Positions 8,774 through 17,181 of a stretch of 64,000 nt of DNA are shown one piece after another. Numbering within the stretch: the stretch's first letter is position 1; each line of letters opens with the position of its first letter. The stretch lies in the NCBI RefSeq assembly GCF_900207585.1, contig NZ_OAOP01000004.1, positions 372,001-436,000 of the forward strand, written 5' to 3'. This DNA is from Bacillus oleivorans (GTDB lineage: Bacteria > Bacillota > Bacilli > Bacillales > JC228). A program made the translations under genes and the position numbers. The notes beneath the pieces are model-generated. The model was given only the letters and a program-made list of their open reading frames with translations. It made no database searches and was not told the origin of the DNA.

Positions 8774-9080
8774 CTATATCACTCCTAAAATTTGTTATTC
8801 TTAACATGAGCGGAATGGTTACAAAATATGTATTTGAAAAAATTCTTTTGTTAAAAACTGGGGTTTTATAAACGGGAGACATCCAGAATTAAATGCTTTT
8901 TGTAAAATAACGGAACGAATGTCCTTTATGCAGTGGTTTTGGTAGCTAACTGGTTTGTCGGACATTGGTTCCGTTTCGTCAAAATGGAGGGATTTACAGA
9001 TTCATAGGTCATTGCTTCCGCGTTTTTTGCAAATCACATCTGTCCCTTGACGATTTTTGTGAAATAACCGATTATATGTC
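8774..9080. other. Intergenic region with a second repeat family
   Basis: About 300 bp with no convincing gene. It contains a long inverted repeat (8909-8975) and related short copies with ATGTCCT cores around 9077 and 9127. Confidence 0.6.
8909..8975. repeat. Inverted repeat, 16-bp arms
   Basis: AACGGAACGAATGTCC at 8909-8924 pairs with GGACATTGGTTCCGTT at 8960-8975 (15 of 16). Related half-copies such as ACGGAATGTATGTCCT near 9118 lie in the tail of the adjacent membrane-protein gene. Confidence 0.75.
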
Positions 9081-9596
9081 CTATAGCATCTTCAGATCAG
9101 AGGTATTGATAGAATCTACGGAATGTATGTCCTCTACTGCTGGCGGTTTAGCGGTTCTTTCCTTAAAAAATTGAAAAGCGTATAGAAGTAACGCTCTCAA
9201 GAAATGGATCCCTAAGTATTGAATTTTTGTTAATCTAACCAATGACAGGATTCTAAAACGACCCAAATATTTTAGCCCTACAAAGATAAACAATATATGA
9301 AGTAAAGTATTAAATAACAGATAAACTGGCAACTTCCCATATGTCATTTTTAACATCCAAAAACTACTGACAAAATAAGGGCCAAAATTTAAAAAATCCA
9401 TGCTGTCTAAAGGTGGAATTCCTTTATAAAACAGCCACCATTTTTTTCTTTCACCAAAAATATCTAATAGTTTGGTGAAGACACTTATAAATATTGCCGC
9501 TGGAAAAAATTTTTTAAAGGTATTCCAGCCTAATAATGGTAAAGTTAACCAGGAAAGAATCAACATAGCTGCTAAAAGTAATCTCGAGTATTTCAT
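9081..9596 (-). CDS. Predicted membrane protein of unknown function
   Basis: 171 aa with about four hydrophobic segments (residues about 5-22, 28-42, 75-115, 135-150) and aromatic-rich loops (KKWWLFYKGIPPLDSMDF). I do not recognise a functional domain; it resembles small membrane proteins common in Bacillus. The ATG follows GGGGGTG. The last 20 or so residues (from VEDIHSVDS) are encoded by a stretch related to the inverted repeat family next door, so the original C-terminus may have been replaced. Confidence 0.65.
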   Translation of the reverse strand: MKYSRLLLAAMLILSWLTLPLLGWNTFKKFFPAAIFISVFTKLLDIFGERKKWWLFYKGIPPLDSMDFLNFGPYFVSSFWMLKMTYGKLPVYLLFNTLLHILFIFVGLKYLGRFRILSLVRLTKIQYLGIHFLRALLLYAFQFFKERTAKPPAVEDIHSVDSINTSDLKML

Positions 9597-9700
9597 GTAT
9601 ACACCCCCGATATGAATAGGGTGTTTATTTTAATAAAAATTAATCTGATACTTTAGATTCATATTTTCTAATTGCACTATCAGATTATCTTGTAAGCGAA

Positions 9701-9737
9701 AAAGAGCTGAAAACGACTCACATCGTCTCAGCTCTTT
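9701..9737 (-). terminator. Terminator of the met transporter operon
   Basis: AAAGAGCTGA and TCAGCTCTTT form a 10-bp stem, followed by a T-run on the minus strand, 6 bp after the stop of the M20 amidohydrolase gene. Confidence 0.8.
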
Positions 9738-9742
9738 CTTCA

Positions 9743-10942
9743 TTATTGCTTGGCAGCCAGTGCCCGTTGAAATTCTTCTTTTATCTGTTGAAGCAGTTCT
9801 GCTTCAGTTAATAAGCGGTAACCTGCAGCTGCGAGGGCTTTGGCACCGGTAATGAGGGCATGATCGCCTTGTTCTGATTTAGCTGCTTCCCGGAATTCCG
9901 CTGTATGACCAATCAGGTCATCTGGACCAATTTTAATATGGCCATGGGATGTCGGAACTTCATAGCTGATATTTCCTGCATCTGTAGAGCCTTTCCCTTT
10001 CCGTTTTTCGGTATGAACGACTTCACCCAGGGCTGCTAGTTCAGCTCCTAATACTTCATCTAACACTGAATTCAAAACGAAATCTTTTACTTCATTTTGG
10101 AACCGTTCAATTTTAACTGTTGCGCCTGTAGCAAGCGCAGCACCTTCCGCGATGCGGCGGACTTTATCAGATGTTTCTACCGTTTTGCTCCATGTTTCTG
10201 CACGGATGAAAAAACGTGCGGATGCATATTCCGGTATGATGTTTGGTGCATCCCCGCCGTGAGTGATTATGCCATGGATCCGAATATCTGAAGCTAACTG
10301 CTGCCGAAGCGCATTAATGCCATTAAATAGTTGGATAACAGCATCAAGTGCATTGATCCCCTGTTCAGGCGCTCCGGAAGCATGTGCAGGCTTTCCATAA
10401 AAATGAAAATCAAGCGGATCGACAGCAAGGGATTCGCCAGTCAAACTTGTTTTTCCGCCTGGATGGAGCATTAGGGCTACATCGACATCTTTCAAAAACC
10501 CTCGTTTAACAAAACTCCCCTTTGCGCTGCCGTTTGGCCCGCCTTCTTCAGCCGGTGTACCGAGAACAACGACTCGCCCTCCAGTTTGTTCCAATACTTC
10601 GGCTAGCGCAATAGCAGCTGCTACACTCGTTGTTCCAATAATATTATGACCGCATGCGTGGCCAATCCCGGGCAGTGCGTCATATTCTGCGAGGAAGGCC
10701 ACAACCGGGCCCTCTTTACCGCTCTTCTTTTCTGCATAAAAGGAGGTTTCGTGTCCTGCCACCGCCGTTGTTACTTCAAAACCGGCATTTCTTAGGGTTT
10801 CCACATGACGGCTGCTTGCATAAAATTCCTGGTTCCCAATTTCAGGTCTTTCGTGGATATCGTGGCTTATTTGAATATATAAATCTCTATTTTCTTCAAC
10901 CGATTGAAACAGGACATCCTTCGCATTTTGAACAAGGCTCAT
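9743..10942 (-). CDS. M20 family amidohydrolase (zinc aminoacylase-like)
   Basis: Cytosolic metallo-amidohydrolase of the M20D type (399 aa). Metal and catalytic motifs seen are GHACGHNIIG, GTPAEEGG and MLHPGG, with the dimerisation domain in the middle (residues about 180-290). Family members remove acyl groups from N-acyl amino acids. It is the last gene after metN-metI-metQ, 22 bp from metQ, with its own GGAGGG site. The SAM riboswitch control and transporter context suggest that it deacylates an imported methionine or cysteine derivative; that is inference. Confidence 0.9.
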   Translation of the reverse strand: MSLVQNAKDVLFQSVEENRDLYIQISHDIHERPEIGNQEFYASSRHVETLRNAGFEVTTAVAGHETSFYAEKKSGKEGPVVAFLAEYDALPGIGHACGHNIIGTTSVAAAIALAEVLEQTGGRVVVLGTPAEEGGPNGSAKGSFVKRGFLKDVDVALMLHPGGKTSLTGESLAVDPLDFHFYGKPAHASGAPEQGINALDAVIQLFNGINALRQQLASDIRIHGIITHGGDAPNIIPEYASARFFIRAETWSKTVETSDKVRRIAEGAALATGATVKIERFQNEVKDFVLNSVLDEVLGAELAALGEVVHTEKRKGKGSTDAGNISYEVPTSHGHIKIGPDDLIGHTAEFREAAKSEQGDHALITGAKALAAAGYRLLTEAELLQQIKEEFQRALAAKQ

Positions 10943-10964
10943 ATCTGATTCCCTCCAAACATTG

Positions 10965-11831
10965 TTATTTTAAATCTTCAAACGCTTTATCCATTTCTTC
11001 TTGAGATAATTTCACTAAGTAAGAACCGCCATTGGTGTCTTCTAAAATTGCTTGTTCGATGTCCGCCTCATGATATAGCTCGACAATTCGTTTATATGTT
11101 TCGTTATCTTTATCTTCAGCTTTGGCTGCAATTAGATTGACGTATGGAACAACATTTTCGTCATCGGCAGATTCTTTAAAGATCGGGTCATCCGCTGGTG
11201 AAAATCCTGCCTGACCTGCAACCCCATTGTTAATAACGGATGCCGCAACATCTGGCAGCACACGTGGTGTTTGTTGTGCCTGCATTGGAACAATTTCAAG
11301 ATTTAATGGATTCCCAGCGATTTTACTAGGATCTCCAAACAATCCAAAGTCGTCAGTCAGTGTAATCAAACCAGCCGTTTCTAAAAGACGAAGCGCACGG
11401 GCTTGGTTAGATGGATCATCAGGAATCGCAATTTTGTCGCCTTCCTTAATTTCTGAAACATCCTTAATTTTTTCAGAGTAAATCCCCATCGGTGCAAACA
11501 CAGTTGAACCAATTGGTACTAGTTCTTCTCCGCTTTCATTTACATACTGAGCCAAGAAGGCAAAGTGTTGGAACGCATTCAAGTCAACTTCACCTTGAGC
11601 AAGGGCATTGTTTGGCAAAGTGTAATCGGCAAACTCAACTAGTTCAATTTCAATGCCTTCTTTTGCTGCTTTTTCTTTTAAAATTGGCCATTGGGCACCA
11701 TCAGATCCGTTAACTCCAATTTTGACCTTAACCGTTTCGCCTTCACCATTATTGCTGGCATCGCTGCTGCCGCAAGCAGATACAATTAAAACTGTTAAAA
11801 TAGCAATGCATAAAATCCATAGTTTTTTCAT
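10965..11831 (-). CDS. metQ: Methionine ABC transporter substrate-binding lipoprotein
   Basis: NlpA/MetQ family lipoprotein (288 aa). A signal peptide with lipobox VSACGSSD is followed by the family body (KVKIGVNGSDGAQWPILKE, FQHFAFLAQYV, IAIPDDPSNQARALRLL). It captures D- and L-methionine outside the membrane for MetNI. The ATG follows AAAGGAG. It lies 47 bp downstream of metI in the SAM-riboswitch-controlled operon. Confidence 0.95.
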   Translation of the reverse strand: MKKLWILCIAILTVLIVSACGSSDASNNGEGETVKVKIGVNGSDGAQWPILKEKAAKEGIEIELVEFADYTLPNNALAQGEVDLNAFQHFAFLAQYVNESGEELVPIGSTVFAPMGIYSEKIKDVSEIKEGDKIAIPDDPSNQARALRLLETAGLITLTDDFGLFGDPSKIAGNPLNLEIVPMQAQQTPRVLPDVAASVINNGVAGQAGFSPADDPIFKESADDENVVPYVNLIAAKAEDKDNETYKRIVELYHEADIEQAILEDTNGGSYLVKLSQEEMDKAFEDLK

Positions 11832-11878
11832 TGTCTGTGATCTCCTTTATGTTTAAATGTTTTGTAAGAAAAAATATA

Positions 11879-12541
11879 CTATCGTCTCATGATTTTTCTT
11901 GAGAGCGTATTGCCAAGCCATTGGGCTAGCTGCACCATCACGATTAAGATAACTACAGTAACAACCATGACACTTGTATCAAACCGCTGGTAGCCATAAG
12001 TCATCGCAACATGGCCAAGTCCTCCGCCACCTACTGTTCCGGCAACCGCAGAGAAGTCAATCAGACTGACTGATACAAATGTAAGTCCTAATACGAGTGG
12101 ACCAAGTGCTTCCGGAATCAAAACTGTAAAGATGATTTTCAGCGGACTTGCCCCCATTGCTTGTGCTGCTTCGATTACGCCCGGATCGATACTTACCAGG
12201 TTATTCTCAACGACCCGCGCAATGGTGAAGCTTGCTACAATCGTCATTGGAAAAATCGCAGCCATTGTTCCAATTGTAGTTCCCATTACAAATCTGGTAA
12301 GCGGTGAAATCGCTACTAAGAAAATGATAAATGGCACAGGCCGAATAATATTGATAATGACATTCAAAATTTGATAGACTACTTTATTTTCTAAAATATT
12401 ATTTTTCCTGGTTACATAAATTAAAAGGCCCATAGTTATTCCGATTATCGATCCAAACAATAGTGTTAATGCGACCATTAGCAATGTTTCACCGGTAGAT
12501 TCAACAATCCGCGGCCAAAATGTCGACCAATCAACGTTCAT
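11879..12541 (-). CDS. metI: Methionine ABC transporter permease
   Basis: Membrane subunit of the methionine importer (220 aa). Five or so hydrophobic helices are visible, with an EAA loop in EAAQAMGASPLKIIFTVLIPEA and the family tract VAGTVGGGGLGHVAMTYGY. The ATG overlaps the metN 3' end by 11 bp, and its ribosome binding site GGAGG lies inside metN, so translation is probably coupled. Confidence 0.95.
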   Translation of the reverse strand: MNVDWSTFWPRIVESTGETLLMVALTLLFGSIIGITMGLLIYVTRKNNILENKVVYQILNVIINIIRPVPFIIFLVAISPLTRFVMGTTIGTMAAIFPMTIVASFTIARVVENNLVSIDPGVIEAAQAMGASPLKIIFTVLIPEALGPLVLGLTFVSVSLIDFSAVAGTVGGGGLGHVAMTYGYQRFDTSVMVVTVVILIVMVQLAQWLGNTLSRKIMRR

Positions 12542-13556
12542 TTCGGGGCACCTCCTCTATTTCCACAATCTTTTTAAGCTCATTTAAAACATTTTGAACT
12601 GATTCTGGATTACCAATAAATGAAACTAGGAGATTCCCAATCAATTTTTCCTGAAGTTCCTTAACAGAGCCGTAAACGATATTAAAATCGACTCCGTGTT
12701 TCCTTGCAATGGTCGAAAGAACAGGGTCATTTGTTACTCCGCCTTTAAAGATAACCCGGTACAGCGTTCCTCCACCGTTCCCATGCCATTCATTTAAAAA
12801 GTTTTGCGAAGGCATATCCTGTTGAACAGAACGAATAAAGCGCTGGGTTGTTGGATGATTGGGATTCGTGAATATATCAAATACCTCACCGGATTCAATT
12901 ACTTCCCCGTTCTCCATAACTGCCACTTTATCGCAAATCGATTGAATGACATGCATTTCGTGTGTAATCAATAAAATCGTAATTCCTAAGTCACGGTTTA
13001 CCTTTTTTAATAATCGTAAAATGTCAGCCGTTGTTTCAGGATCAAGAGCAGATGTAGCTTCATCACAGATTAAAATATCGGGAGAAGTCGCAAGTGCCCG
13101 GGCAATTCCGACACGCTGCTTTTGTCCGCCTGACAATTGGTCTGGGAAATCCTTTGCCTTATCGCTTAGTCCAACAAAACGTAACAATTCTGCTACCCGT
13201 TCATTGATTTCCTTCTTAGACGCACCGGCAAGTTTCATCGGGTACGCAATATTACCTGCAACAGTACGGGAATTGAATAAGTTGAAGTTTTGAAAGATCA
13301 TGCCAATATTTCGGCGGCGTGAACGTAAATCTTTCGGCGATAATTTGCTTACATCAATGTCTTGGATCAAAACAGATCCAGAGGTCGGTCTTTCCAGCAT
13401 GTTTACCAATCGCAGGAGTGTACTTTTACCTGCGCCGCTGAAGCCGATGATCCCAAATATTTCTCCTTCCTGAATAGTGAGAGAAACATTCTTGACTGCG
13501 TGCACCTCCCGCTTCCCAAGACTGAATGTCTTGGATACATTTTTGAATTCAATCAT
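12531..13556 (-). CDS. metN: Methionine ABC transporter ATP-binding protein
   Basis: ATPase subunit of the methionine importer (341 aa). Walker A GFSGAGKSTLLR, signature LSGGQKQRVGIARAL, Walker B LICDEATSALDPET and the switch His in LITHEM are intact. Residues about 260-338 form the C-terminal NIL/C2 regulatory domain, which in E. coli MetN binds methionine and causes transinhibition. The ATG follows GGGAGG. It is first in the operon behind two tandem SAM riboswitches. Confidence 0.96.
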   Translation of the reverse strand: MIEFKNVSKTFSLGKREVHAVKNVSLTIQEGEIFGIIGFSGAGKSTLLRLVNMLERPTSGSVLIQDIDVSKLSPKDLRSRRRNIGMIFQNFNLFNSRTVAGNIAYPMKLAGASKKEINERVAELLRFVGLSDKAKDFPDQLSGGQKQRVGIARALATSPDILICDEATSALDPETTADILRLLKKVNRDLGITILLITHEMHVIQSICDKVAVMENGEVIESGEVFDIFTNPNHPTTQRFIRSVQQDMPSQNFLNEWHGNGGGTLYRVIFKGGVTNDPVLSTIARKHGVDFNIVYGSVKELQEKLIGNLLVSFIGNPESVQNVLNELKKIVEIEEVPRNER

Positions 13557-13613
13557 GTTGAAGACCTCCCTTGAAAACTAAAAACTTCTGAAAAAATGAA
13601 TCTTGTTTTTGAC

Positions 13614-13659
13614 AAAAAAATCCTTCTTTCTCTTTAATAGACAAGAAAAAGAAGGATTC
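13614..13659 (-). terminator. SAM riboswitch terminator (proximal)
   Basis: On the minus strand GAATCCTTCTTTTTC and GAAAGAAGGATT form a long stem followed by TTTTTTGTC, directly after the proximal S-box aptamer. Confidence 0.9.
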
Positions 13660-13663
13660 TAAA

Positions 13664-13790
13664 AAAGAAACCATCTCCTTCTCATCTTCCAAATGTTACA
13701 CATTTGCAGGAATTGGCACGGTATTCTAATTTCGAATCCGCTGCCGAGATTTCATCGGGCCTGTCCCTCGATCTCTCTTGATAAGAAAGT
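13664..13790 (-). ncRNA. SAM-I (S-box) riboswitch, proximal copy
   Basis: Reads on the minus strand with S-box hallmarks in order: CTTATCAAGAGAG, GAGGGA, GGCCCGATGAAATCTCGGCA, GTGCCAATTCCTGCA and a closing GATGAGAAGG. When SAM binds, the terminator just downstream should form and shut metN off. Confidence 0.96.
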
Positions 13791-13853
13791 GATTTGTGGC
13801 TATTTAGTTGGCAAAAAGAAAATTATTTTGTTTAGAAGGAATTTATAAAACGA

Positions 13854-13894
13854 AAAATCCCTCCTTTTCTATCAGATAAGAAAAAGAGGGATTC
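13854..13894 (-). terminator. SAM riboswitch terminator (distal)
   Basis: GAATCCCTC and GAGGGATTTTT form the stem and T-tract after the distal S-box aptamer, so each aptamer has its own terminator. Confidence 0.88.
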
Positions 13895-13900
13895 TATGTA

Positions 13901-14026
13901 AAGAAACCATCTCCTTCTCATCTTCCAAATGCCGTAACATTTGCAGGAATTGGCACGGTATTCTAATTAAATCCGCTGCCGAGATTTCATCGGGCCTGTC
14001 CCTCGATCTCTCTTGATAAGAAAGTG
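13901..14026 (-). ncRNA. SAM-I (S-box) riboswitch, distal copy
   Basis: A second complete S-box element with the same hallmarks and high identity to the proximal copy, including a long shared stretch around GGCACGGTATTCTAATT. The two lie in tandem upstream of metN. Confidence 0.96.
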
Positions 14027-14062
14027 GATGTTGCTATTCGTTTTGTCAAAAACAATAAGCTA

Positions 14063-14091
14063 ATAATAGAGTCAAAATGATTAAAAGTCAA
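14063..14091 (-). promoter_or_regulatory. Sigma-A promoter of the met transporter operon
   Basis: On the minus strand: -35 TTGACT, a 17-bp spacer, -10 TATTAT, about 35 bp before the distal riboswitch. It overlaps the last codons of the ogt gene. Confidence 0.8.
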
Positions 14092-14575
14092 TAGTCTTTT
14101 TAGTGGGAAAATTTTCATGGCGGAGAAGCCATTCTTTTCTCCATAACCCGCCTGCATAGCCTGTTAGTGTCCCATTTGAACCTATAATACGGTGACAAGG
14201 AATCACAATGCTCAGCTTATTTTTTCCGTTTGCACTTCCAACTGCCCTAATGGCTTTTTCATTCCCTATTGAGACGGCAATATCCTTATAAGACCCTGTC
14301 TGACCATAATGGATCCCTGTTAAAGCCTTCCACACTGTTTTTTGAAAATGAGTCCCTTCCATCTGATAAGGGAATGAAAATTCTCGGCGGGTTCCTTTAA
14401 AATATTCATCCAATTGATGATAACAATCTGCTAATACTTTAGGCGTGTCTTCCTTCATTTTATTTTCTCCTTTTTCTTGTTCAGAAAATAGGATTGAATA
14501 AACGACGTCATCTGTTCCGGCTATTTCTATTACTCCAATTGGAGACTCGTAGTCTACTTTATATACATCACTCAT
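14081..14575 (-). CDS. ogt: Methylated-DNA--protein-cysteine methyltransferase
   Basis: O6-alkylguanine-DNA alkyltransferase (164 aa from the chosen start; also called adaB in B. subtilis). It repairs O6-methylguanine by irreversible transfer to the Cys of IVIPCHRIIGSNG, which is intact. The helix-turn-helix part (SYKDIAVSIGNEKAIRAVGS) precedes it. The ATG is chosen because GGAGG lies 7 nt upstream; earlier in-frame codons read alkA sequence. It overlaps the alkA end by 8 bp. Confidence 0.93.
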   Translation of the reverse strand: MSDVYKVDYESPIGVIEIAGTDDVVYSILFSEQEKGENKMKEDTPKVLADCYHQLDEYFKGTRREFSFPYQMEGTHFQKTVWKALTGIHYGQTGSYKDIAVSIGNEKAIRAVGSANGKNKLSIVIPCHRIIGSNGTLTGYAGGLWRKEWLLRHENFPTKKTIDF

Positions 14576-15476
14576 ATAAGGACCTCCATAAATAAAAAGT
14601 AGCATAAGCACGCCAACCTTTCCAATTGGCTGCCATATCATTCAGTTCTTCTAATGTTGGTTTAGATTCAAGTCCTAGCTGAAGCTTTATTGCCTGATGG
14701 AGACCGGCATCGGCTATTGGAAAAGCATCAGGAAAATGTAAACACTTCATCATGACATAATCTGCTGTCCAGGCTCCCACTCCCCGAATCGCCATTAAAG
14801 ATTTTTTTACTTGCTGATACTCCTGCTCTTGCAGCAGACCTGCTTTTGTTAACTCTCCATTCGCCATGGCCTTTGCAACTCCGATTATATATTCAGCTTT
14901 TCTGCCGGTGAACTGAAGCTTTCTTAAATCCTCCTCTTCCATTGACGCGATTTTTTTATAGCTAGGGTAAAGCCAATAGGTTTCATTTTCAAAAATAATA
15001 CTTTCTCCGAAATGTTCAACAAACCGTTTCTTTAAGGTGTAGGCAAATGCTAAATTGATTTGCTGACCCATAATCGCCCACGTTAACGCTTCAAATAAAT
15101 CAGGGATACAGATGACCCTTAGGCCGTGATACTTTTTGAATAACCGCTGCAGCACTCGATCTTCGCTCGCTGCTTCATAAAAACGACTCAGTTCTTGGTC
15201 CAAATCAAACCATTCCCAAATATACTCTGCTATTTCCTGTTGGAGGTTTGAAGATAGTGTCTTTACGGGAAACTCTACTAGAATGCAATCTGAAGAACCC
15301 GAGATTTTTACTACTATTTTTTCTCCTTTGATTTTTAAAAGTTTATATAAATAACCATCTTTTATTTGATGGAGGACTTCTTGGCTGGATCTCCCCAAGA
15401 ACACAAGACACTCTTCAAAATTGAAATCCTTTGGCGGAAAAATCTCAAGATATGATTCGTGACTCCTCCATTTCAT
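14568..15476 (-). CDS. alkA: DNA-3-methyladenine glycosylase II
   Basis: Base-excision glycosylase of the HhH-GPD family (302 aa) that removes 3-methyladenine and other alkylated bases. The N-terminal AlkA_N-like domain is followed by LTWAIMGQQINLAFAYTLK, the helix-hairpin-helix LMAIRGVGAWTADYVMMK and the catalytic Asp in FPIADAGLHQAI. Its start overlaps the adaA stop by 4 bp (ATGA), so the genes are translationally coupled. Confidence 0.93.
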   Translation of the reverse strand: MKWRSHESYLEIFPPKDFNFEECLVFLGRSSQEVLHQIKDGYLYKLLKIKGEKIVVKISGSSDCILVEFPVKTLSSNLQQEIAEYIWEWFDLDQELSRFYEAASEDRVLQRLFKKYHGLRVICIPDLFEALTWAIMGQQINLAFAYTLKKRFVEHFGESIIFENETYWLYPSYKKIASMEEEDLRKLQFTGRKAEYIIGVAKAMANGELTKAGLLQEQEYQQVKKSLMAIRGVGAWTADYVMMKCLHFPDAFPIADAGLHQAIKLQLGLESKPTLEELNDMAANWKGWRAYATFYLWRSLYE

Positions 15477-16048
15477 GACCGCAGTTCCTTTTCTTTAAGG
15501 GCACGATATTCATTTGGTGAACAATTTTTTAAGCGACGAAATACCCTATAAAAATTAGAAGGGCTTTGGAATCCGACATCATAGCAAATCTCAAGATTTG
15601 TCAGCATGGTTTTATCAAGAAGATATGCTGCTTTATCCACTCTTATTTTTTCCAAATAAGTACGGGGAGTTTCCGCCGTTTCTTGTTTAAACACCCGCTC
15701 CAAATAAAAAGAACTAACACCGACATGATTCGCTATATCTTGTAAAACCAGCTTTTGTTTATAATGATTAAGTAAAAAGGCTATTACATTTTTCACAAGT
15801 CCTATATGCGGGGAGTGTTCGACTTCAGGCTGACATCTCTTGCATGGGCGATACCCTGCTTTTTCAACTTCATGGAAATCAAAGAAGAATTCAACATTTA
15901 TTTTTTTCGGTTTTCTGGACCGGCATGACGGCCGGCAATAAATTTTCGTGGTTTTCACAGCCGTAAAAAAAAGCCCATCATACTTTCGATCACAGACAAT
16001 AATTTTTTCCCACATTTCATCAAAAGAAAGATTGATCTGATTAGCCAT
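15473..16048 (-). CDS. adaA: AdaA-type methylphosphotriester sensor and AraC regulator
   Basis: 191 aa. N-terminal Ada zinc domain with the four Cys of KIYCRPSCRSR and PCKRCQPE; the first should accept methyl from DNA phosphotriesters. Residues about 85-185 form an AraC helix-turn-helix (VGVSSFYLERVFKQ, VGFQSPSNFYRVFRR). Once methylated it should activate this operon. It is first of three overlapping genes (adaA-alkA-ogt). The start is the ATG of MANQINLSF. Confidence 0.93.
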   Translation of the reverse strand: MANQINLSFDEMWEKIIVCDRKYDGLFFTAVKTTKIYCRPSCRSRKPKKINVEFFFDFHEVEKAGYRPCKRCQPEVEHSPHIGLVKNVIAFLLNHYKQKLVLQDIANHVGVSSFYLERVFKQETAETPRTYLEKIRVDKAAYLLDKTMLTNLEICYDVGFQSPSNFYRVFRRLKNCSPNEYRALKEKELRS

Positions 16049-16071
16049 TTACATAATCTGCCCTTTCTGTC

Positions 16072-16842
16072 TTAATTCTCAAATAAAAAAGAAGTATCCT
16101 GTAACTCTATTAATTGAGATGCACTCTTTTCTAATAACGTAATCACCTGATCTGACAATGCATTTCCAAAGCTTAATCGTATTACTCCTAATTCTTTTAG
16201 CTTATTACAATTGGTTACTCCCGGTAAAGACAATACATTCAGTGGCGCCTCAACACTCGAAGTAAATTCCTTTATTTCAGCATGGTTTGTCAATCCAGGG
16301 ACAAACACACCACTTGCACCGCTTTCCATATAAGCCTTTGCTCGCTGAACGGTTTCAGGGAACGGATTATCGATTTGCAAATAGGTATCGGTTCTGGCAT
16401 TGATATAAAAATCCTGAAATCCCCTTTGGTCTAATGCCTTTCTTATTTCTGTTAAAAGCTTACAATGCTCCGTCATTTCTCTTAGTCCAGATTCTTTTTT
16501 GAGTGAATCCTCAATATTGATTCCAGCAACCCCAACATCTGCCGTCCGTAAAACATTCCCAACAATCGCCTCGGTGTCTTCGCCATATCCTGCTTCAATA
16601 TCTGCAGATACCGGTATTTTCACATTTTCTGTAATGGTTTTAATGATGCCTAAATGTCTTTCAAAGTCTATTAATTGTCCGTCCTTATATCCTAGGGAAT
16701 TAGCAATCCCCCAGCTTGTTGTTCCAATTGCTTTAAATCCTGCCTTCTCAAGAATAAGGGCTGATAGCAGATCCCATGCATTCCCTAAAAATAAGATTTC
16801 CTGTGATGAATGCAGCTCATTGAATTCCTTAATTTTTGTCAT
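16072..16842 (-). CDS. Isocitrate lyase/PEP mutase family protein
   Basis: TIM-barrel enzyme of the ICL/PEP mutase superfamily (256 aa). The metal-site and active-loop regions are visible: IPVSADIEAGYG, GINIEDSL and FYINARTDTYL. The substrate is unknown; the relatives include methylisocitrate lyase-like and oxaloacetate decarboxylase-like proteins. The start is the ATG of MTKIKEFNEL, which has GGAGG 8 nt upstream; the longer in-frame start at 16899 lacks one. It lies 23 bp upstream of adaA on the same strand and may be read into it. Confidence 0.85.
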   Translation of the reverse strand: MTKIKEFNELHSSQEILFLGNAWDLLSALILEKAGFKAIGTTSWGIANSLGYKDGQLIDFERHLGIIKTITENVKIPVSADIEAGYGEDTEAIVGNVLRTADVGVAGINIEDSLKKESGLREMTEHCKLLTEIRKALDQRGFQDFYINARTDTYLQIDNPFPETVQRAKAYMESGASGVFVPGLTNHAEIKEFTSSVEAPLNVLSLPGVTNCNKLKELGVIRLSFGNALSDQVITLLEKSASQLIELQDTSFLFEN

Positions 16843-17181
16843 TCTAAAATCCTCCAAATGTTTTTGGTATATCGATTTTAGCAATTTAGCTACATCCATT
16901 TCGTCCTTATTCTTGCTCTTATGGTCTATTTAAATTTACAAATTTTTGCTTAGATACTCTCTCTGTATAATCTTTACATTTTGTCGATTTCTGCTGGATT
17001 GATTCTTTTTTTATTAAAACATGGCCATTCACCACTATTTGCCATTTTGGTTCCCTTTTAAAAACAGTAACAAAGGGGAAATCTAAAATGAATTAGAACT
17101 TGCAGAGGAGACATTAACGTGTTCAGTATTTATCTTTAAAGGACTCATATACGAAAAATTTGAACAAAGGAGCGGCAAATA
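16843..17181. other. Divergent intergenic region
   Basis: About 340 AT-rich bases between two divergent genes. No RNA element or repeat recognised; AAAGGAGCGG at the right end serves the next gene. Confidence 0.5.
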
